A stretch of DNA of 64,000 bases from assembly GCA_001916005.1 (NCBI GenBank), contig MNRP01000057.1, positions 1 to 64,000 of the forward strand. The letters are read 5' to 3'. The stretch comes from Clostridium sp. 26_22 (GTDB lineage: Bacteria > Bacillota > Clostridia > TANB77 > CAG-508). Below, in pieces: positions 52,634 through 60,435 of this stretch (positions are counted from its first letter, which is position 1; each line of letters opens with the position of its first letter). Made by a program: the position numbers and the translations under genes. The notes beneath the pieces are model-generated. The model searched no databases. It saw nothing but the letters and a program-made list of their open reading frames with translations, and was not told the origin of the DNA.

Positions 52634-54171
52634 TAAAATTTATCTCCATATTTTTTGTCTAAACTTCTATATTGAATTGCTTCTGCAATATGCTTTTCTT
52701 CTATTTTTTCTTTATTTTCTAAATCTGCAATTGTTCTTGCAACTTTTAAAATTTTATAATATGCTCTAGCACTTAATCCTAATTTTTCAAATGCAATTTC
52801 TAACATTTTTTTGCTAACATTATTTAATTCACAATATTTTTCAGTCATTTTAGGTGTTAATTCTGAGTTTGAAAATATTTTTTCTTTTTTATATCTTTCA
52901 TTTTGTATTTGTCTCGCAAAATTTACTCTTTTTCTTATCATTTGCGAAGTTTCTAATTTTTGATTTTGTTGTAATTTTTGATATTTTACTGATTTTACTT
53001 CAATATGTATATCTATTCTATCTAATAAAGGTCCACTTATTTTTCCTAAATATTTTTCTATCATTTGTTTAGTACATGTACATTCTTTTTCTGTGCTTCC
53101 ATAATAGCCACACGGACATGGATTCATACTTGCTATCAACATAAAATTTGCTGGATAATTTACTGATGAATATACTCTAGAAATTGTTATAAATCTATCT
53201 TCTAGTGGACCTCTTAACACTTCAAGTGTGTTTCTATTAAATTCTGGTAATTCATCTAAAAATAATACTCCATAATGTGCTAAACTTATTTCTCCTGGTT
53301 GTGGAACTCTACCTCCTCCTACCATAGATGTTGGAGATATTGTATGGTGTGGACTTCTAAATGGTCTTTTTGTAATTATTCCAATTTGACTATTTAATTT
53401 TCCAGATATACTATGAATTTTAGTTATTTCTAAGGCTTCTTCAAAAGTCAAATCTGGTAATATTGTTGGCAATCTTCTTGCAAGCATAGTTTTTCCAGCC
53501 CCTGGGCTTCCTATTAACAAACAATTATGAGCTCCTGCTGCTGAAATCTCTAATGCTCTTTTTACATTTTCCTGTCCTTTAACATCTGAAAAGTCTAATA
53601 TATTGTTTTCTGATTTATTTAAAATTTCATTTAAATTTATACTTTCATTTGATATTTGAATTCTTCCATTTAAATAATTAATACATTCTTTTAAATTTGA
53701 TACTGCAACAACTTCTAATTCTTTTATAATTAAAGCTTCTCTTTCATTTGATTTTGGTAAAATCACTCTTTTAATTCCTAAATTTAATGCTTCAATACAC
53801 ATTGGCAATACACCGTTTATATGATTTATTTTTCCATCAAGTGATAATTCTCCTATAAAAATCGTATTTTCTAAATTTTTATTATTAATTTCTTTTAAGG
53901 CTCCTAAAACACTAATTGCAATTGGTAAATCATAACTTGTTCCCCATTTTCTTATATCTGCTGGTGCTAAATTAATTAAAATTTTTCTACTTGGGAATTC
54001 TATTCTTGAATTTTTAATTGCTGTTCTTATTCTTTCTTTAGATTCTTTAACACTTGTATCTGGTAGTCCTACTATAGAAAAGTCTGGTAAACCTCCTGTG
54101 ATATCTGTTTGTACTTCTATGAGTTCTCCTTCTAATCCATTTAGCGCTATTGTTTTTATGATTGATAACAT
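52633..54171 (-). CDS. yifB: YifB/ComM family Mg-chelatase-like AAA+ ATPase
   Basis: 512 aa. N-terminal Lon-protease-like fold: GLEGELIEVQTDITGGLPDF, then SIVGLPDTSVKESKERIRTA and INLAPADIRKWGTSYDLPIA. The AAA+ core follows, Walker A LLIGSPGAGKTMLARRLP, FRSPHHTISPTSMVGGGRVP and GVLFLDELPEFNRNTLEVLR. A zinc-like CPCGYYG..CTC insert is visible. The ATG at 54171 follows AAAGGAG; the 30 upstream codons lack an SD. ComM is a branch-migration helicase in natural transformation. It heads yifB-dprA-yraN. Confidence 0.94.
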   Translation of the reverse strand: MLSIIKTIALNGLEGELIEVQTDITGGLPDFSIVGLPDTSVKESKERIRTAIKNSRIEFPSRKILINLAPADIRKWGTSYDLPIAISVLGALKEINNKNLENTIFIGELSLDGKINHINGVLPMCIEALNLGIKRVILPKSNEREALIIKELEVVAVSNLKECINYLNGRIQISNESINLNEILNKSENNILDFSDVKGQENVKRALEISAAGAHNCLLIGSPGAGKTMLARRLPTILPDLTFEEALEITKIHSISGKLNSQIGIITKRPFRSPHHTISPTSMVGGGRVPQPGEISLAHYGVLFLDELPEFNRNTLEVLRGPLEDRFITISRVYSSVNYPANFMLIASMNPCPCGYYGSTEKECTCTKQMIEKYLGKISGPLLDRIDIHIEVKSVKYQKLQQNQKLETSQMIRKRVNFARQIQNERYKKEKIFSNSELTPKMTEKYCELNNVSKKMLEIAFEKLGLSARAYYKILKVARTIADLENKEKIEEKHIAEAIQYRSLDKKYGDKF

Positions 54172-54205
54172 AATTTGCTCCTTTCTTTTATAATTTGTTA
54201 TTGAT

Positions 54206-54433
54206 AAAAAATTCAAGACTATGTGAGATGAATGATGTGAATAATTGCTTTTTCGGCTCAATACATGATTTAAGAAATTCTAAATTAATTTTTTGGGACC
54301 CTTTCACTTAGTCCTCGCTAATCGCTCGACGTGAACATTCCCCCAAAAATTAATTAAGAATTTCTAAAATCATTCCAATCACACTCAAAAGCAATTATTC
54401 ACATCATTCATCTCACATAGTCTCGAATTTTTT
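54206..54433. repeat. Long palindromic foldback element
   Basis: The outer arms 54206-54252 and 54387-54433 are inverted copies identical at 46 of 47 bases (GACTATGTGAGATGAATGAT lies within). Inner arms 54273-54298 and 54339-54365 pair over about 24 of 27 bases, separated from the outer arms by about 20 diverged bases. The tip (54299-54338) is GC-rich for this DNA (CCTCGCTAATCGCTCGACG). No ORF lies inside. It sits between the divergent yifB and PBP genes. It fills nearly all of the 330-bp gap. Confidence 0.85.
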
Positions 54434-54472
54434 GCTAGCAATTACATATTTAATATATTTTTAAATTTTTAT

Positions 54473-54500
54473 TGATTTTTCACCTTGTTTAATATAAAAT
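54473..54500 (+). promoter_or_regulatory. Candidate promoter of the PBP gene
   Basis: TTGATT, a 16-bp spacer and TAAAAT ending at 54500. Transcription would then begin after the ATG at 54501, which supports the TTG start at 54537. Confidence 0.45.
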
Positions 54501-54536
54501 ATGGTTATCAAATTAAACAAAAGAGTGGTGAAAATT

Positions 54537-56858
54537 TTGAATAAATCCCAAAATAATAAAAAGAAAATAAATTCTAATAAAAAAATAGAAAAAAATAAAC
54601 AAAAAATTTCAAAAAATAAAAAAAGTAACGTTGTTAAAATGGAATCAGATTTTGAGTCACAAAACTTTATAAATATTAAAAAATTAAGAAACATATTTAT
54701 TGTTGTTATTTTAATATTAGCATTGTTAATTGGTAGAATTGCATATCTTCAATTTTTTGAAGGCAGTTACTTAAAATCTTTAGCATATCAACAACAAAAT
54801 ATTAATCAGATTATAAGTCCTAAAAGAGGTTCTATATATGATTCAACTGGAAAAATTTTGGCTACAAGTGCTACTGTTGATACTATCACAATTAATCCTA
54901 GTAGAATAAAGAATTCTAAAGATGATTCTAAAACTCAGGAATTAAAAGAAAAAGTAGCAAAGGCTTTAGCTGATATTTTTGAATTAGATTATGATCAAAC
55001 TTTAGAAAAAGTTAATAGCACTGCACAGGTTGAAACTATTGCAAAAAAAGTTGAACAAGATAAGGTTGAAACTTTAAAATCTTGGATGAAAGAAAATAAA
55101 GTTACTGTTGGCATTAATATTGATGAAGATACTAAAAGATATTACCCTTATAATACTGTATTATCACAAGTTATAGGTTCTTATGGAGAAGATAAAGGTT
55201 TATCTGGAATTGAAAATGCATGGGATTCTGTTTTATCTGGTACACCAGGAAAAATAGTAAGTTCTAAGAGTGCAAGTCAAGAGGAAATTCCAAATGCTGA
55301 AGAATCTTATATTGCAGCTGAAAATGGAAGTGATTTAACACTTACTATAAATTATAATGTTCAAACTATTGTTGAAGAATATTTGAAACAGGCTGTTGAA
55401 AATAACTCTTGTGAAAATGGTGGAAGTTGTATCGTTATGAATCCTAAAACTGGAGATATTTTAGCTATGGCTACATATCCAAATTATGATTTAAATACTC
55501 CTTTTACACCAAATGAAACTTTAGCAAAAACTTATGACAGCTTAAGTTCTAGTGAAAAAATAGACGCTATTTATAAAATGTGGTCAAATAAATCTGTTTC
55601 TGAACTATATGAACCTGGTTCTGTATTTAAAACAGTAACTTCTGCAATTGCTCTAGAAGAGAATATTACTGATACTGATGTTGAAGGAGATTTTACTTGT
55701 ATTGGTTATGAAATGGTTAATGGTGTAAAAATTAATTGTTGGAAAAATTACGATCCACATGGTTCTCAAACTTTAAGAAAAGCTTTGATGAATTCTTGTA
55801 ACCCTGCATTTATGCAACTTGGTGCTAGAATTGGTACAACTACATTGTATAAATATTATAAAGCTTTTGGTCTTTTTGATAAAACTGGTATCGATTTACC
55901 TGGAGAAGCAAATTCTTTATTCACAGAAGAGCAAAAAGTTGGACCAGTTGAAAGAGCTACAATGTCTTTTGGTCAAAGGCTTAGCATTACACCTTTACAA
56001 ATGATTACTGCTGTTTCAGCAATTGCAAATGATGGTATTTTAATGAAACCTAGAATTGTAAAACAAATCACAAATACAGATACTGGTGCTATTACAAATA
56101 TAGAACCTACAACTGTTAGACAAGTAGTTTCAAAAGAAACTTCTCAAAAAGTAAAATCTATGATGGAATCTGTTGTTACTAAAGGTACGGGAGGTCGTGG
56201 TGCTGTTGCTGGTTATTCTATAGGTGGGAAAACTGGTACTTCTGAACCAACTGATGATAAAAAGGAAACAGAAGGTTATGTTGCATCTTATGTTGCAATC
56301 TCACCAATTGAAGATACTCGAGTTGTTTTATTATTAACTTTATACAAACCAAGTGAAAGCAATCATCAAGGTGGACAAGTTGCAGGACCTGTTGTTTCTC
56401 AAATGCTAACTAAAATATTACCTGAATTAGGTATTCCTTCAAATGAAACAACATCTGAAGATGACTCTAATTTAATTACTGTACCTGATATAAGAAATAA
56501 AACAATAACTGAAGCTGAAAAAATTCTTAAAAATGCTGGATTTACAACTAAAATAACAACTTCAAATGATAAGAATAGTACACAAGTTATTGATCAAGTT
56601 CCAAAGCCTGGTGTGTCATTAGCTAAAAATTCTATAATAATGTTATATGACCAAAGTGTTAGAACTACAACTACAGTTCCTGATCTTACAGGAAAATCTG
56701 CTTCACAAGCTACTAGTGAGCTAAAGAACTTAAATTTGAATATTAGTATTACTGGAAGTGGTGTCATAATTTCACAAGATCCAGCTAAAGGTTCTAAAGT
56801 TGATGAAGGTACTGTTATAAAAGTTACTTTAAAGCCTGCTACTACAGATGTTCATTAA
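54537..56858 (+). CDS. Class B penicillin-binding protein with two PASTA domains
   Basis: 773 aa from the TTG at 54537 (SD GTGGTGA 5 bases upstream); a start at ATG 54501 would add 12 residues but has no SD. A lysine/asparagine-rich cytoplasmic segment is followed by one membrane helix (FIVVILILALLIGRIAYLQF), a dimerisation domain and the transpeptidase. The catalytic motifs are SVFK in YEPGSVFKTVTSAIALE, SCN in ALMNSCNPAFMQLG and KTG in SIGGKTGTSEPTD. Two C-terminal PASTA repeats follow (ITVPDIRNKTITEAEKILKN and TTVPDLTGKSASQATSELKN). FtsI/PBP2B or SpoVD role: division or spore cortex. There is no ftsW or mra gene nearby. Confidence 0.88.
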   Translation: MNKSQNNKKKINSNKKIEKNKQKISKNKKSNVVKMESDFESQNFINIKKLRNIFIVVILILALLIGRIAYLQFFEGSYLKSLAYQQQNINQIISPKRGSIYDSTGKILATSATVDTITINPSRIKNSKDDSKTQELKEKVAKALADIFELDYDQTLEKVNSTAQVETIAKKVEQDKVETLKSWMKENKVTVGINIDEDTKRYYPYNTVLSQVIGSYGEDKGLSGIENAWDSVLSGTPGKIVSSKSASQEEIPNAEESYIAAENGSDLTLTINYNVQTIVEEYLKQAVENNSCENGGSCIVMNPKTGDILAMATYPNYDLNTPFTPNETLAKTYDSLSSSEKIDAIYKMWSNKSVSELYEPGSVFKTVTSAIALEENITDTDVEGDFTCIGYEMVNGVKINCWKNYDPHGSQTLRKALMNSCNPAFMQLGARIGTTTLYKYYKAFGLFDKTGIDLPGEANSLFTEEQKVGPVERATMSFGQRLSITPLQMITAVSAIANDGILMKPRIVKQITNTDTGAITNIEPTTVRQVVSKETSQKVKSMMESVVTKGTGGRGAVAGYSIGGKTGTSEPTDDKKETEGYVASYVAISPIEDTRVVLLLTLYKPSESNHQGGQVAGPVVSQMLTKILPELGIPSNETTSEDDSNLITVPDIRNKTITEAEKILKNAGFTTKITTSNDKNSTQVIDQVPKPGVSLAKNSIIMLYDQSVRTTTTVPDLTGKSASQATSELKNLNLNISITGSGVIISQDPAKGSKVDEGTVIKVTLKPATTDVH

Positions 56859-56877
56859 AGATAATATTTATTAAATA

Positions 56878-56907
56878 CTAAGAGGAAATTTACTTTTCCT
56901 CTTTTTT
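56878..56907 (+). terminator. Terminator of the PBP gene
   Basis: AAGAGGAAA pairs with TTTCCTCTT around TTTAC, with a T-run. Confidence 0.8.
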
Positions 56908-57541
56908 ATTCCATTTTTTCGTGTTTCCAATAATTTTCTAATAATTCATCTAGTCTTTTTATATACTTATTATCTTGTTTTGCTCTATCAATTAATTCTT
57001 GATTATCTCCTTTTAAATATGCTACCCATTGTTCTTTTCCTTCAAATTTTGTTAATTTGTCTGATTGAAATTTTGGTAATTGTATAATATTAAATTCTAA
57101 TTCTTCTGTTTTTACATATTTTTCATTACATTCTATTTTTATTTTCTTGCTAAAATTCTCAAAAGAAAAATAGATAAAATCTAAAATATTTATTGTTATT
57201 GTCCTACAAAATTCTCTTTTTGTGTCATGTTCTAATTGATTTAAATGTATTTGTTCATAATACATTAATATTTTTGTTGGAATATATTTTCCATCGATAA
57301 ATTGGATTCCAACATTTAATTCTTCATTATCATCTTTTGTTATTCTTACATCTGCAATGCCAAAATTTTCCTCACTTGGCAAATATTTTGCTTTTTTATA
57401 TAAATATGGATTCAGCTCTATTGTTTTTATTTTTATCTCCAAAATACTTTCAATTATATCTTTTAAAATATCTATACTTTCTTTTGAATTTAATACTTTT
57501 CTAAGCACAAAATTGCTTTTTGATACAAATTTCCTATTCAA
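56906..57541 (-). CDS. Rpn/PD-(D/E)XK transposase-like protein (third copy)
   Basis: 211 aa. FVSKSNFVLRKVLNSKESID, then ILKDIIESILEIKIKTIELN and ENFGIADVRITKDDNEELNV GIQFIDGKYI form the nuclease core: the D of ADVR is present but the second acid (usually E in IEIQ) is G. It goes on with MYYEQIHLNQLEHDTKREFC and AYLKGDNQEL. The frame is open, with a TTG start 13 bases from AAGGAGG, long spacing, and two in-frame TAA codons just before it. Shorter than typical (about 280-300 aa). Catalysis is doubtful. The 183-bp gap to ispH is AT-rich and empty. Confidence 0.7.
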   Translation of the reverse strand: MNRKFVSKSNFVLRKVLNSKESIDILKDIIESILEIKIKTIELNPYLYKKAKYLPSEENFGIADVRITKDDNEELNVGIQFIDGKYIPTKILMYYEQIHLNQLEHDTKREFCRTITINILDFIYFSFENFSKKIKIECNEKYVKTEELEFNIIQLPKFQSDKLTKFEGKEQWVAYLKGDNQELIDRAKQDNKYIKRLDELLENYWKHEKME

Positions 57542-57724
57542 TTATTATATCAGTCCTCCTTATATTATTTTTTTATTGGGTATTTTTTAGATTTTAATTA
57601 TATTAAAAATTGAAATAAATTTTGATTTAAAATTGTTTTGATTATAATATCATTTTTATATTATGTCAATAGTTTTTCTATTTTTATTTAAACTTTTCAT
57701 CGCATATTTCGACAAAGTCTGACA

Positions 57725-58603
57725 TTATTTAAATAAATGCCAGACTTTTATTACTTCATCTATACTTTCTTTTGGAGTGGATGCTCCTGCCATAATTCCC
57801 ACTTTTTCTATTGTCGATAAATCCATATTTTTCAATGTTTCTTCAGCTTCTTTTCCATTTTCTACAGATATACTATTATGGCAATTTTGTTTTGCTATTT
57901 CATATAATTTCTTTGTATTTGAGCTATTTTTTCCGCCAATTATTATCATTAACTCAACTTGTTTTGATAACTTTTCTGTTTCTTTTTGTCTTGTTTCTGT
58001 TGCTAGACAAATTGTATTTTTTATTACTAGCTCAACATTTTCTGATATTTTTTCTTTTATTATTTTAGTTATATTTTCAAATTTAGCAACACTATATGTT
58101 GTTTGTGATATTATTAATAATTTTTCAATTTGACTATTTTCAAATTTTTCTATTGCCTTATGAACATCATCTTCTTTTTCTATTAAAGAAAAATTTTTTC
58201 CACAGTAACTTTTTATTCCTATAACTTCAGGATGTTTTTCTGCTCCTGTTAGAATTATATAATAACCTTTGTTTGCATATTCTTCTGCTATTTTATGTAT
58301 TTTTAAAACATTTGAACAAGTATAATCCACTAATTCTAAATTATTAATTTTAGCTTTTTCATATATATTTTTCTCGACTCCATGTGCTCTTAGTATAACT
58401 TTTGCATTTTTATCTTTTGTTTCATTTATATCTTCAATTATTTTTATTCCTTTATTTTTTAAATCTTCTATAACTTCTTTGTTATGAACCAATTCTCCTA
58501 AGCAGTATGTTTTTTTATTTTTCTTTGATTCTTCTATTGCTCCATCAACAGCTCTTTTTACTCCATAACAAAATCCTGCTGTTTTTCCTATTATTATTTC
58601 CAT
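57725..58603 (-). CDS. ispH: 4-hydroxy-3-methylbut-2-enyl diphosphate reductase
   Basis: 292-aa iron-sulfur enzyme, last step of the MEP isoprenoid pathway giving IPP and DMAPP. The three cluster cysteines are seen: GKTAGFCYGVKRAV (Cys12), VDYTCSNVLKIHK and KNTICLATETRQKE. VILRAHGVEKN and TGAEKHPEVIGIKSY hold conserved histidines. There is no fused S1 domain, unlike many clostridial homologues. It follows the WalR-like gene, which has its own terminator. Confidence 0.95.
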   Translation of the reverse strand: MEIIIGKTAGFCYGVKRAVDGAIEESKKNKKTYCLGELVHNKEVIEDLKNKGIKIIEDINETKDKNAKVILRAHGVEKNIYEKAKINNLELVDYTCSNVLKIHKIAEEYANKGYYIILTGAEKHPEVIGIKSYCGKNFSLIEKEDDVHKAIEKFENSQIEKLLIISQTTYSVAKFENITKIIKEKISENVELVIKNTICLATETRQKETEKLSKQVELMIIIGGKNSSNTKKLYEIAKQNCHNSISVENGKEAEETLKNMDLSTIEKVGIMAGASTPKESIDEVIKVWHLFK

Positions 58604-58634
58604 ATTTCTTATTCCTTTTTATATTTCTTCTTTA

Positions 58635-58668
58635 TACAAAAAAAGGGCTTTTAAAGTCCTTTTTCCAT
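58635..58668 (-). terminator. Terminator of the WalR-like gene
   Basis: On the minus strand AAAAAGGACTTT pairs with AAAGCCCTTTTTTT. Confidence 0.7.
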
Positions 58669-58669
58669 T

Positions 58670-59419
58670 TTATTTTGTTGCAATATAATAACCTACTCCT
58701 CTTTTTGTTATTAATATTTTTGGTGATGATGTATCTTCTTCTATTTTTTCTCTAATTCTTCTTACTGTAACATCAACTGTTCTTATATCACCATAATATT
58801 CATAACCCCAAACTTTTTCAAGTAATACTTCTCTTGTTATAACTTGTCCTGGTTGTGATGCTAGGAATTTTAAAACTTCAAATTCTCTTAATGTTAGGTC
58901 TATTACTTTGTCTCTTACTTTTACTTCAAATCTATCTAAGTCTAATTCTAAATCATTTACTTTTATTTTGCTATCTGCTTTTTCTGGTATTTCTTCTGTT
59001 TTTTGTTCTTCTTCTTTTTTTAGATTTGATGTAATTTCATTTTTTCTTAAATTTGCTTTTACTCTTGCCATTAGTTCTCTTACACTAAATGGTTTTGTTA
59101 TATAATCATCAGCACCTAGTTCTAGTCCTACTATTTTGTCAATTTCAGCATCTTTTGCTGTTAACATTAGTATAGGAATATTTAAGTAATTTTTTACTCT
59201 TTTACATACTGATAATCCATCTAATTTAGGTAACATTATATCTAACAACATTAAGTCTGGTTTTTCTTCTAATGCCATATTTACAGCAGTTATTCCATCT
59301 GTTGCTTCTAATGTTTCATACCCTTCTTTTTTTAAGTTATATACTAGTACATCTATAATTGCTTGTTCGTCATCAACTATTAGTACTTTTTTTGCACCTT
59401 TTTCTAAATTTTCTTCCAC
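58670..59419 (-). CDS. WalR/PhoB-like response regulator without adjacent kinase
   Basis: 249 aa. Receiver: KKVLIVDDEQAIIDVLVYNL, phospho-Asp in LLDIMLPKLDGLSVCKRV, lysine in DYITKPFSVRELMARV. A long charged linker (KKEEEQKTEEIPEKADSK) leads to an OmpR winged helix: VIDLTLREFEVLKFLASQPG, then RTVDVTVRRIREKIEEDTSS and TKRGVGYYIATK. That DNA-contact region is very like WalR/YycF. The expected walK, yycH/I and htrA are absent; ispH is downstream and a pilin gene upstream. WalR identity is likely but not certain. Confidence 0.8.
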   Translation of the reverse strand: MEENLEKGAKKVLIVDDEQAIIDVLVYNLKKEGYETLEATDGITAVNMALEEKPDLMLLDIMLPKLDGLSVCKRVKNYLNIPILMLTAKDAEIDKIVGLELGADDYITKPFSVRELMARVKANLRKNEITSNLKKEEEQKTEEIPEKADSKIKVNDLELDLDRFEVKVRDKVIDLTLREFEVLKFLASQPGQVITREVLLEKVWGYEYYGDIRTVDVTVRRIREKIEEDTSSPKILITKRGVGYYIATK

Positions 59420-59570
59420 AAAAATTCCGCCTTTCCGTAGCTTTATTTTTATATAAACTATTTATATCACAATTTTTTGGATTATACAAGTATTTTTGGC
59501 AAAATGTTGTTATATATTTATCATTGAAATTTAAATTAAAGAAAATTTATTTTATTAATTTTTTATTTTT

Positions 59571-59711
59571 GTCTTTCCTAAGTTGCTTTGATTTAAAAAT
59601 TTATAAGACTATACATTGATAAATAATGTATAGTCCTATATATTATATTTTTTATTTAATTTCAACATAAATAGTTTGACACAATTCGAGTTCTATAATT
59701 AATTTACAAAA
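59571..59711 (-). repeat. Dispersed repeat copy R3 (pilin tail, hairpin, CAACTTAG motif)
   Basis: After the pilin stop (59712) the same frame continues FCKLIIELELCQTIYVEIK to a stop at 59652. A hairpin follows (GACTATACATT/AATGTATAGTC, 59607-59634), then TTTAAATCAAAGCAACTTAG and GAAAGAC (minus strand, ending at 59571). It closely matches R2. The gap 59420-59570 has nothing else I can support. Confidence 0.7.
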
Positions 59712-60326
59712 TTAATCTGTTAACTTTGTATATTTTACAATTAACTGGAGATATCTAGGGCTATTCTCTCCCCTAACAAGCCATACTCTTCCATTAACTA
59801 AATTAAATGATGTAAATGAAATATCATATTGTGTATCTGCTGTATTGGATGAACTTACTTCAATTCCACTTCCAGTATATGAAGCATCTTGAAAAGCATA
59901 TGCACTTTCTATAATGTATGATTCTGCTTCTGGTACGTTTTGGCTAAAAAAATACTCTTTATTACCATATTCTTTTATTTCTTCTCTAATTACTTTTCTA
60001 TATAATGGTTTTCCATCAATCCAAGTTCCTACTCTTGTTTCACTACTTGAATAAATATTAGCATTTTTCAAATCATTATACTCTTCTTTTGAAATTGTAA
60101 CTGTATCTCTACTTCCAGTAACTTCATTTATTTTATCACTATATTCAGCTAAAGTAACATTTTCTGTATTTTGCGCATTTTCCATAGCATTTTTAGCTTG
60201 TTTTGCATTTTCAAACAACCCTGTTTGTGTTAATGCTGTTATTGCTACTCCTGCAAGAATTAATAAAATAATTATTGTAACAACAAGTGCTACTAATGTT
60301 ATACCCTTAATACTTTTTTCTTTCAT
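59712..60326 (-). CDS. Type IV pilin-like protein with phage-tail-like motif (copy 2)
   Basis: 204 aa. MKEKSIKG then ITLVALVVTIIILLILAGVA (prepilin-type N-terminus, Ala at position 5), FENAKQAKNAMENAQNTENV and SDKINEVTGSRDTVTISKEE. The middle has ETRVGTWIDGKPLYRKVIRE, a motif frequent in phage tail and receptor-binding proteins. A C-terminal beta-rich part (ESYIIESAYAFQDASYTGSG) ends in VKYTKLTD. The N-terminal half matches the pilin at 33.1 kb at DNA level while the C-terminal domains differ. A TAA separates the end from an in-frame copy of the tail peptide. The ATG follows TTAGGAGG. Confidence 0.75.
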   Translation of the reverse strand: MKEKSIKGITLVALVVTIIILLILAGVAITALTQTGLFENAKQAKNAMENAQNTENVTLAEYSDKINEVTGSRDTVTISKEEYNDLKNANIYSSSETRVGTWIDGKPLYRKVIREEIKEYGNKEYFFSQNVPEAESYIIESAYAFQDASYTGSGIEVSSSNTADTQYDISFTSFNLVNGRVWLVRGENSPRYLQLIVKYTKLTD

Positions 60327-60435
60327 GTTTTCCTCCTAATTTTTCATTCGAATACTACATAATTTATCATGTATCAAAATCATTTTATCACAGTTATAAT
60401 TGTAGTTCAATAGTTTTGAATACTTTTTTATTTTT

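Noticed and set aside
57690..57740. Inverted repeat AGTCTGGCATTTATT around the ispH stop as terminator
   Set aside because: Stem overlaps the stop codon but no T-run follows; it may be only a coding coincidence.
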